Positions 24,884-30,301 of a stretch of DNA of 30,301 nt are shown here, piece after piece (the first letter of the stretch is position 1; each line of letters opens with the position of its first letter). The notes beneath the pieces were generated by a model. It had not been told where the DNA came from. It worked only from the letters and a program-made list of their open reading frames with translations, and made no database searches. Both the position numbers and the translations under genes were made by a program. Source of the stretch: Bacteroidales bacterium (lineage in GTDB: Bacteria > Bacteroidota > Bacteroidia > Bacteroidales > F082); NCBI GenBank assembly GCA_017508895.1, contig JAFWRA010000013.1, positions 1-30,301 of the forward strand. Reading direction: 5' to 3'.

Positions 24884-25234
24884 TTAGTTGTTTTGTTCTT
24901 TACCCCAGTCCAAGAGGATGAAGTTGTTCAGATGGATTTCTGTCGACAGGTGGCGTTGGCCGTTCTTGTCGATCCATTCATTGTTGCGCAAGGCACCGTC
25001 AATGGCGATCTGCTTGCCTTTTTTCACCACCTGTGCGACGCGCTCGGCGGTCTTGTCCCATGCCACCACCGTGAACCATTGGGTGTCTTTCACCTGCTGG
25101 TGGTTGGCGTTGCGGCGCGTTTCGTTCACAGCGAGGTTGAAACGTGTGACGATGCGGTTGTTGTTGAAGGTTCTCGTTTCAGGTTCTGCACCCGGGCGGC
25201 CAATCAGCATGACCGAATTTCTCATTGTACTCAT
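24884..25234 (-). CDS. ssb: Single-stranded DNA-binding protein, first tandem copy
   Basis: The 116-residue SSB OB fold shares the same start (MSTMRNSVMLIGRPGAEPE) and overall layout with the neighbouring copy, but differs at many positions through the body, for example TQWFTVVAWDKTAERV against TQWFPIVAWGAVADRV. It ends FILLDWGKEQNN, again without an acidic protein-interaction tail. The two genes form a small operon. The upstream region holds a near-match -7 box (25305-25312) and four 10-bp repeats (25347-25386). Tail-less SSBs of this size occur widely in Bacteroidota, sometimes on mobile elements, but no mobility genes are nearby. Different expression times or hetero-oligomer formation are possibilities. 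Confidence 0.93.
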   Translation of the reverse strand: MSTMRNSVMLIGRPGAEPETRTFNNNRIVTRFNLAVNETRRNANHQQVKDTQWFTVVAWDKTAERVAQVVKKGKQIAIDGALRNNEWIDKNGQRHLSTEIHLNNFILLDWGKEQNN

Positions 25235-25304
25235 GGTTGTGTGTGTTTAGTGTTTAATGAATAAGTTTATTTTGTAGTGTCGCCCCTTGATTGGTTTGAC
25301 GATG

Positions 25305-25312
25305 CAAAGTAA
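25305..25312 (-). promoter_or_regulatory. Possible -7 box for the ssb operon
   Basis: On the minus strand this is TTACTTTG, one mismatch from TAnnTTTG, about 71 bases before the first ssb ATG. No -33 element at the usual spacing was found. Confidence 0.35.
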
Positions 25313-25346
25313 CAACACTTGTCAAGACTAAGCCGTTGATTAAACG

Positions 25347-25386
25347 TTTGTAGTCGACAGTAGTCGTTTGTTGTCGTTTGCTGTCG
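25347..25386. repeat. Four consecutive 10-bp direct repeats
   Basis: The 40 bases divide without remainder into TTTGTAGTCG, ACAGTAGTCG, TTTGTTGTCG and TTTGCTGTCG. Each unit ends in GTCG, and three begin with TTTG. The 10-base period is close to one helical turn. The array lies between divergent ssb and hydF, just upstream of the possible ssb promoter. The rest of the roughly 240-base gap (25235-25477) is A/T-rich with no gene. Confidence 0.75.
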
Positions 25387-25444
25387 GATATATTATTTGT
25401 TATCAGTTGATTAAGTTTTTCTCTTTTTTTCCACAACTTTTTAT

Positions 25445-25452
25445 TATTTTTG
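25445..25452 (+). promoter_or_regulatory. -7 box for hydF
   Basis: TATTTTTG is an exact match, 33 bases before the hydF ATG at 25478; the predicted leader is about 20 bases. No TTTG or TTG lies at the expected -33 spacing. Confidence 0.5.
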
Positions 25453-25477
25453 CGTCAAAATTGAAAAACATAGTCAA

Positions 25478-26665
25478 ATGGCAAAGGACTTGAAACCTCA
25501 TATCGGCATTTTTGGACGCAGAAATTGCGGTAAAAGCAGCCTGATAAATCTACTAACGGGACAAAATATCGCCATTGTGAGCGACACAGCGGGTACCACT
25601 ACCGATCCCGTCAAGAAAAGCATTGAGATTTTCGGCATTGGACCGTGCGTGCTCATCGACACAGCTGGCATCGATGATGTGGGGGCGTTGGGACAGCAGC
25701 GTGTTGAGAAGACGATGAAGGTGCTGGAGGAAATCGATTGCGCTATTCTCGTCGTTACGGGGAACAACTTCGCTGAGCCTGAGAAGCAGCTGATTGCCCG
25801 AATGAAAGCGTTGGCGGTGCCATTTTTCATCGTCCACAACAAGGCCGACGAAGAGCCGCTTCTAGCCGTAGTGAAGGCGGTGATGGAGCAGAATACGGAT
25901 ACTACCGTGTTGGATTTTAGTGTTTCAAGAAACGATGATATTGCTCCGTTGGTCGAAGCATTGAAAAAGGCCATTCCTGAAAGTGCTTATCAAAAAGTGT
26001 CGTTATTGGGTGGCATCATAAAGCCAAATGAGGTTGTGGTACTAGTCTGTCCGGTAGATGCAGAAGCGCCAGAAGGCCGACTTATCTTGCCCCAAGTGAT
26101 GGCCATCCGTGACGTGCTTGACAACGAATGCATCTGCGCAGTGCTGAAGGAGACCCATTTGCAGCAATATCTCGACACCATGCCCAAACCTGCCTTGATT
26201 GTCACAGACAGCCAGGTATTTGGCTTCGTGAGCAAAATCGTACCTGCTGACATTCCTTTGACCAGTTTCAGCATCGTCATGGCACGTCTGCGTGGCGACT
26301 TCGACAATTATGTGAAAGGTACCCCTTATCTTTCCCAGTTGAAAGACGGTGACACTGTGCTATTGCTTGAGTCGTGCACCCATCACAGCACTTGCGAGGA
26401 CATCGGTCGGGTCAAGTTGCCACGCATGATTCTGAAGTTCACGGGAAAAGACATCTGTTTCGAGTATGTGGCGGGTCTGTCGCCCATTGCCAACCCCGAA
26501 AAATACGCCATGACCATCCAATGTGGCGGTTGCATGAGTACACGTAAGCAATTGCTCAACCGTACCAATCTCTTTGTGAATCAAGGTATTCCGATTAGTA
26601 ATTATGGAATGGCTTTGGCTTATATGAATGGCATCTTTGAGCGAGTGATGGAGCCGTTCCGTTAA
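25478..26665 (+). CDS. hydF: [FeFe]-hydrogenase H-cluster maturation GTPase HydF
   Basis: HydF is the scaffold on which the 2Fe subcluster of [FeFe] hydrogenase is assembled before transfer to the apo-enzyme. The 395-residue protein has an N-terminal GTPase domain with GRRNCGKS (13-20), GTTTDPV, DTAG (61-64) and NKAD (121-124). A dimerisation domain follows. The C-terminal iron-sulfur domain has the family motif CxH-X46-CxxC as Cys300, His302, Cys349 and Cys352. The partner maturases hydE and hydG and the hydrogenase itself are not in the window. Their presence elsewhere would imply hydrogen metabolism in a fermenting anaerobe. The 3' end overlaps the convergent LMW-PTP gene by four bases. 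Confidence 0.95.
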   Translation: MAKDLKPHIGIFGRRNCGKSSLINLLTGQNIAIVSDTAGTTTDPVKKSIEIFGIGPCVLIDTAGIDDVGALGQQRVEKTMKVLEEIDCAILVVTGNNFAEPEKQLIARMKALAVPFFIVHNKADEEPLLAVVKAVMEQNTDTTVLDFSVSRNDDIAPLVEALKKAIPESAYQKVSLLGGIIKPNEVVVLVCPVDAEAPEGRLILPQVMAIRDVLDNECICAVLKETHLQQYLDTMPKPALIVTDSQVFGFVSKIVPADIPLTSFSIVMARLRGDFDNYVKGTPYLSQLKDGDTVLLLESCTHHSTCEDIGRVKLPRMILKFTGKDICFEYVAGLSPIANPEKYAMTIQCGGCMSTRKQLLNRTNLFVNQGIPISNYGMALAYMNGIFERVMEPFR

Positions 26666-27120
26666 TCTTGCTTTTTGAGATATTCCAGCAGTCCCGTGCA
26701 TCCTTCCAAAACATCCACCCAAGTGGCCTCAAAGTCGCCCGTGTACCATGGGTCGGCGACATCGCCTGGTCGATGCGTGTAATCCATCAACAAACTGATT
26801 TTATGATCAATATCCTCGCCGAACATCCGTTTCAGGTTGCGGAGGTTGTTGCGGTCCATGGCGATGATGTAGTCATAATTGAAATAGTCCTGCCGTGTCA
26901 TCTGTCGAGCGGTCTTGCCCTCGCAGCCGATGCCGTGCTCAGCCAACTTGCGCCGTGCAGGCGGATAGACGGGATTGCCGATTTCCTCTGTCGAAGTGGC
27001 GGCAGAAGCTATCTCAAATTGGTCGCTCAAGCCAGTTTCATCGACGAGATGTTTCATCACAAACTCGGCCATTGGACTGCGGCAGATATTGCCGTGACAG
27101 ATGAAAAGGATCTTTATCAT
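26662..27120 (-). CDS. Low-molecular-weight protein-tyrosine-phosphatase
   Basis: The 152-residue cytoplasmic phosphatase has the P-loop C-x5-R-S as CHGNICRS (Cys8, Arg14) and the general acid Asp in ADPWYTGDF (Asp123). These are all the residues needed for cysteine-dependent tyrosine phosphatase chemistry. Bacterial members often act on tyrosine kinases of capsule export, but no such kinase gene is nearby. Its ATG overlaps the TGA of the upstream tatD-like gene (ATGA), so translation is coupled. Family and activity are well supported; the substrate is unknown. An arsenate reductase role is unlikely because the other cysteines of that family are absent. Confidence 0.95.
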   Translation of the reverse strand: MIKILFICHGNICRSPMAEFVMKHLVDETGLSDQFEIASAATSTEEIGNPVYPPARRKLAEHGIGCEGKTARQMTRQDYFNYDYIIAMDRNNLRNLKRMFGEDIDHKISLLMDYTHRPGDVADPWYTGDFEATWVDVLEGCTGLLEYLKKQD

Positions 27121-27785
27121 GTATATAGACTGAATAAACGTGCAAAGTTAGCAAAGATTCTCGTTTGCAGGGTCGACAAGTCCATTTCCAACAAATTTGC
27201 CGCTGCCTCGTAAATCGTTTCAACCCCGATTTCCGCCATGTCGGTTTCAAGGAAAAGACAATTCAAGTCGATGAATTTGAATGATTTATAGATCTTTCTT
27301 TCGGGATACAACAGACTCTCGCCCACGGAAAGATAAATCCCCTGTCCGATGAGTTGCTTTACATCTTGTTCGGTGCCGCTGAAACCATGAACAATCCAAG
27401 GTTGCTTGGCTTTGTGTTTCTTCCGCAAGGCGATGATTTCGTTATGGCTTCTCACATCATGCAGGATCATGGGCTTTTGCAAGGCTTCAGAAAGGTCGAT
27501 TTGTCGCTCAAAGAGTTTATTCTGTTGCTCAAAACTCGCTTTGTGCATCTTGTCCAAACCTGCCTCACCTAGGGCAATGACTTGTGGCTGTTGCAAGTTC
27601 TCTTTCAGTTTGTTCAAGGCTTCATCAACTTGAAAATCAGCCTTATCCAATGCCCATGGGTGGATGCCGTAACTGTAATAGCCTTGCTTGGGACATGGTG
27701 TTTCCAATTCCAAGTTGACGATTTGGATGAGATTGTCGCCAGACTTCAATGTATGGGTATGTATGTTGATAAAAGGGCTGTCCAT
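27117..27785 (-). CDS. TatD-family metal-dependent hydrolase
   Basis: The 222-residue TIM-barrel hydrolase is somewhat shorter than E. coli TatD (about 260). Metal ligands of the family are in place: INIHTHT (His9, His11), GEAGLD (Glu74), ILHD (His109), VHGFSG (His133) and ETDMAE (Asp182). TatD proteins are Mg-dependent DNases or phosphoesterases; the exact substrate here is unknown. The ATG at 27785 was chosen because family homology starts there. The open frame continues upstream only as antisense of recG. It is divergent from recG with 36 bases between the starts, and the -7 box is five bases from the ATG. It is coupled to the LMW-PTP gene. Confidence 0.88.
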   Translation of the reverse strand: MDSPFINIHTHTLKSGDNLIQIVNLELETPCPKQGYYSYGIHPWALDKADFQVDEALNKLKENLQQPQVIALGEAGLDKMHKASFEQQNKLFERQIDLSEALQKPMILHDVRSHNEIIALRKKHKAKQPWIVHGFSGTEQDVKQLIGQGIYLSVGESLLYPERKIYKSFKFIDLNCLFLETDMAEIGVETIYEAAANLLEMDLSTLQTRIFANFARLFSLYT

Positions 27786-27790
27786 GGCTG

Positions 27791-27798
27791 CAAAATTA
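27791..27798 (-). promoter_or_regulatory. -7 box for the tatD-like/LMW-PTP operon
   Basis: On the minus strand TAATTTTG is an exact TAnnTTTG match, followed by CAGCC and the ATG at 27785. The spacing implies a leaderless or nearly leaderless message. Confidence 0.5.
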
Positions 27799-27809
27799 GA
27801 AAAAATCCT

Positions 27810-27817
27810 TACTTTTG
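27810..27817 (+). promoter_or_regulatory. -7 box for recG
   Basis: TACTTTTG is an exact match, followed by TCGC and the ATG at 27822, again leaving almost no leader. The surrounding 22 bases (27800-27821) are identical to the lemA promoter. Confidence 0.55.
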
Positions 27818-27821
27818 TCGC

Positions 27822-29927
27822 ATGGAACAGAACCTCCTGCAAACGAATATCGCTTACCTTAAAGGCGTCGGACCGAAGAAGGCCGAAGTCTTGAAGAAGG
27901 AGTTGGGCGTGCATACCTATCAGGACATGCTCAACCAGTTTCCATTCCGTTATATCGACCGCAGCCAGATCCAAAAGGTGGCCAACATCAATGACGATAC
28001 GGTGTATTACCAACTCGTTGGCACCATTTCCAACATCAAACTCATAGGGGCGCCGAGGGCCACACGCGCCACGGGGCTTTTCAGTGACGAGACGGGCAGC
28101 ATCGAAGTGGTGTGGTTCCGCGGACTGAAATGGATTAAGGACCGCTTCAAGCCGGGCGTGAAATATGTGTTGTTCGGCAAAGCGAGCGAGTTCAATCACA
28201 ACTTCAACTTCGTCCACCCCGAAATCGAGGAATACGACCCTAAGGACCCGCTCATTGGTGAAGGCTTGCAGGGCGTCTACAACACAACGGAAAAGATGAA
28301 AGACCACGGCCTCGGCACGCGTACTATCGCCAAACTACAGAAACTTATTCTGCAACAGGTCTACGAATATATTCCCGAGACGCTGCCGAAAGCCCTTATC
28401 GAGCAAGAGCAACTGATTCATCGACGTTACGCTTACTATCAAATCCACCTGCCGTCCAACAACATCGAAATTCAACAGGCCACGCGCCGACTGAAATACG
28501 AGGAGCATTTCTTCTTCCAACTGAAGCTGCTGCGCAACAAAATGCATCGCGAGCAAGCCATCAAAGGTCATGTCTTTAGTGTGGTGGGCGACTATTTCAA
28601 CGATTTTTACAAAAACCATCTGCCTTTCCCTTTGACTAACGCCCAAAAGCGTGTCATCAAGGAAATCCGTAAGGACTTAGGCTCAGGGCACCAGATGAAC
28701 CGCCTGCTTCAAGGCGATGTGGGTAGCGGTAAGACCATCGTCGCCCTTATGGTGATGCTCCTGGCCTTGGACAACGGCTTCCAAGCCTGCCTCATGGCAC
28801 CTACGGAAATCCTCGCCACACAGCATTTTGCCACGCTTCAAGAGCAGCTGAAGGATATGGACGTCAACTTTGCCTTGCTGACGGGGTCAACCAAAATCGC
28901 GGAGCGAAGGAAAATTTATGCAGGTCTGGCCGATGGCACGATGCAAATCGTGGTCGGTACCCACGCACTGATAGAGAGCAAGGTGGCGTTCAAAAACTTG
29001 GGCTTGGCCATCATCGACGAGCAACACCGTTTTGGTGTGGAGCAAAGGTCAAAATTCTACGAGAAAACCGAAATTCCGCCCCACACTTTGGTGATGACCG
29101 CCACGCCTATCTCACGCACCCTCGCCATGACGCAATATGGCGACCTTGATGTCTCCAAAATCGATGAGTTGCCGCCTGGCAGAAAGCCTGTGCAGACTTA
29201 TCATGTCTACAGCGATGACCGTTACCGCATCATGATGTTCATGAAGCAACAGATTGCGCTAGGGCGGCAGATTTATGTGGTCTATCCTTGCATCAAGGAG
29301 TCGGAGAACACGGATATGATTGCGCTTCAGGAGGGTTATGAGGCCTTGTTGCACGACTTCCCCGAGCCGCAGTACAAACTCTGTGTCTGTCACGGCCGGT
29401 TGACTGCCGAGGACAAAGACTTCGAGATGCAGCGTTTTATTAATAGGAATGCGCAAATCATGGTGGCCACGACGGTCATCGAGGTGGGTGTGAATATCCC
29501 CAATGCCACGGTGATGATTATTGAGAATGCCAACCGCTTCGGTTTGTCGCAGTTGCACCAATTGCGAGGTCGCGTGGGTCGTGGCGCTGACCAATCCTAT
29601 TGCATCCTCGTCACCGACCACAAGCTCACCCCTGATGGAAAGACCCGCATGAAAACCATGTGTAGCACCAACGACGGCTTCGAAATCGCCGAGGTCGATT
29701 TGGAATTGCGTGGCCCAGGCGAAACGGGCGGTACACGCCAATCCGGACAGATCGAAATGCTCATCGGTGATTTGCAAAAGGACGGTCCATTAATCCCGCA
29801 AGTCCGCGAAGCCGCCATCAAACTTTTGACCGACGACCCAAAGCTCGCTAAGCCCGAAAACAGGATGTTAAGGGAGCATTACAAGGAGTTGTTCGCGCAG
29901 ACTTTTGATTGGAGCCAAATCGGATAA
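27822..29927 (+). CDS. recG: ATP-dependent DNA helicase RecG
   Basis: RecG reverses stalled replication forks and branch-migrates recombination intermediates. The 701-residue protein starts with a helix-hairpin-helix-like GVGPKKAEVL and the family mark FPFRYIDRS, then the wedge/OB domain. The helicase core has motif I GDVGSGKT (298-305), APTEILATQH, DEQH (399-402), TATPISRTLA and the motif V/VI region around RFGLSQLHQLRGRVGRG. The C-terminal end (ELRGPGETGGTRQSG) is typical. The start at 27822 was chosen because the conserved N-terminus begins there; the frame is open further upstream only as antisense of the tatD-like gene. A large inverted repeat follows five bases after the stop. Confidence 0.97.
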   Translation: MEQNLLQTNIAYLKGVGPKKAEVLKKELGVHTYQDMLNQFPFRYIDRSQIQKVANINDDTVYYQLVGTISNIKLIGAPRATRATGLFSDETGSIEVVWFRGLKWIKDRFKPGVKYVLFGKASEFNHNFNFVHPEIEEYDPKDPLIGEGLQGVYNTTEKMKDHGLGTRTIAKLQKLILQQVYEYIPETLPKALIEQEQLIHRRYAYYQIHLPSNNIEIQQATRRLKYEEHFFFQLKLLRNKMHREQAIKGHVFSVVGDYFNDFYKNHLPFPLTNAQKRVIKEIRKDLGSGHQMNRLLQGDVGSGKTIVALMVMLLALDNGFQACLMAPTEILATQHFATLQEQLKDMDVNFALLTGSTKIAERRKIYAGLADGTMQIVVGTHALIESKVAFKNLGLAIIDEQHRFGVEQRSKFYEKTEIPPHTLVMTATPISRTLAMTQYGDLDVSKIDELPPGRKPVQTYHVYSDDRYRIMMFMKQQIALGRQIYVVYPCIKESENTDMIALQEGYEALLHDFPEPQYKLCVCHGRLTAEDKDFEMQRFINRNAQIMVATTVIEVGVNIPNATVMIIENANRFGLSQLHQLRGRVGRGADQSYCILVTDHKLTPDGKTRMKTMCSTNDGFEIAEVDLELRGPGETGGTRQSGQIEMLIGDLQKDGPLIPQVREAAIKLLTDDPKLAKPENRMLREHYKELFAQTFDWSQIG

Positions 29928-29932
29928 CACCT

Positions 29933-30044
29933 CACGCAGAATCCGCAGAAATGCAAAGCATTCAACGAAGTTAAATCGCAGAAGCCTGCCGGACGCAAAC
30001 TTGGCGTCGCTTTGCGCTTCATATAATTCTGCGCATTCTGCGTG
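29933..30044. repeat. 112-bp inverted-repeat element after recG
   Basis: CACGCAGAATCCGCAGAA (29933-29950) and TTCTGCGCATTCTGCGTG (30027-30044) are reverse complements at 17 of 18 positions. Inside are GCAAAGC/GCTTTGC and the small hairpin GACGC/GCGTC, so the whole element can fold into one long structure. It fills nearly the whole gap between the convergent recG and GtrA genes. It shares AATCCGCAGAA with the element at 24404-24492. It has no coding capacity and no T run; a dispersed MITE- or REP-like repeat is the best description. Confidence 0.75.
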
Positions 30045-30051
30045 CAAAGAA

Positions 30052-30301
30052 TCATTTCGCTTTCCGAAACGAATAAAACTTGTTCGTCAAATAGCTGAAT
30101 GTCACGCAGAGGATGGAGATGATGACATACGATATTGTCGGCCAAATATGAAGCACCTCAATAAAGAGTTTTAGGCCGAAATAGTTGATGAGAAAGTTCA
30201 CAACAGTAACCATCAAATACCTTACAATCTGTGTTCTGCCTCGTAAGGTCGAGCCGGAGAAACTGATGTGACGTGCCATCCAAAAACCTGTCAAGAAAGT
30301 G
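30052..30301 (-). CDS. GtrA-family membrane protein, C-terminal part (gene runs off the right edge)
   Basis: The last 82 codons are in the window; the start lies beyond 30301. Two hydrophobic segments are seen (VRYLMVTVVNFLINYFGLKLF and TISYVIISILCVTFSYL), followed by the basic ending TNKFYSFRKAK. This matches the second half of GtrA-family proteins, four-helix membrane proteins thought to flip polyprenyl-linked sugars across the membrane. The segment before it (TGFWMARHISF) corresponds to the end of the second helix of the family. Such genes often sit beside a GT2 polyprenyl-phosphate sugar transferase, which may lie outside the window. The family call rests on half a protein. Confidence 0.82.
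   Translation of the reverse strand, partial: TFLTGFWMARHISFSGSTLRGRTQIVRYLMVTVVNFLINYFGLKLFIEVLHIWPTISYVIISILCVTFSYLTNKFYSFRKAK

Noticed and set aside
25254..25436. 60-codon minus-strand frame upstream of ssb
   Set aside because: It spans the promoter and 10-bp repeats, lacks a ribosome site and has low-complexity composition caused by the repeats.
27582..27821. 80-codon N-terminal extension of recG
   Set aside because: It is antisense to the tatD-like gene, and RecG homology starts at 27822 just after a promoter box.
27786..28307. 174-codon N-terminal extension of the tatD-like protein
   Set aside because: It is antisense to conserved recG coding sequence; the HxH metal motif expected near the N-terminus follows the ATG at 27785.
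1..30301. tRNA or rRNA genes, CRISPR arrays, insertion sequences, phage genes or a new defence system
   Set aside because: Nothing with the required structure or domains was found by eye; the window is mostly core chromosomal genes. A tRNAscan and a profile search would settle this.

Overview
The window reads as chromosome of an anaerobic Bacteroidales bacterium (phylum Bacteroidota). The evidence is the gene content (gldH, the PSP1-type ricT, DUF4919 and SbsA-like Ig lipoproteins, an RNase H carrying an N-terminal hybrid-binding domain, hydF) and the promoters. At least a dozen genes are preceded by the Bacteroidota -7 box TAnnTTTG, and there are few strong Shine-Dalgarno sites. Genus cannot be fixed from this sequence alone. 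No rRNA, tRNA, CRISPR array, integrase, transposase or prophage gene was seen. No stretch longer than about 300 bases lacks a gene; the longest gap is about 240 bases, 25235-25477.

Left part (1-10612). A truncated lipoprotein gene is divergent from polA. polA converges on phoH, which is divergent from a DUF62/SAM hydroxide adenosyltransferase-like gene. On the minus strand a probable operon runs ricT - gldH - PBP1A - obgE - PAP2 phosphatase (10612 down to 5079), joining cell-envelope synthesis with a ribosome-assembly GTPase.

Middle (10723-22038). lemA and glmS read right. A membrane glycosyltransferase is translationally coupled to an upstream Ig-like lipoprotein and reads left. aspS, a DUF4919 lipoprotein, a 6-phosphofructokinase, RNase HI and a zinc-ribbon protein of unknown function follow on the plus strand, ending at a clear bidirectional terminator.

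Right part (22071-30301). There is a small Cys/His-rich lipoprotein, a two-gene outer-membrane beta-barrel (YjbH-like) operon with a textbook promoter, and a tandem pair of tail-less SSB genes. These are followed by hydF ([FeFe]-hydrogenase maturation), a coupled tatD-like/LMW-PTP pair, recG, and a truncated GtrA-family gene.

Most genes are core housekeeping functions. I found no convincing new multi-gene system. The more unusual signals are: a DUF62 protein that seems to lack two of the three family catalytic residues; start codons sitting where transcription should begin (possible leaderless mRNAs); palindromic dispersed-repeat-like elements at 18609-18638, 24404-24492 and 29933-30044; four in-phase 10-bp repeats between ssb and hydF; the duplicated tail-less SSBs; and a PFK with a mixed ATP/PPi residue signature.
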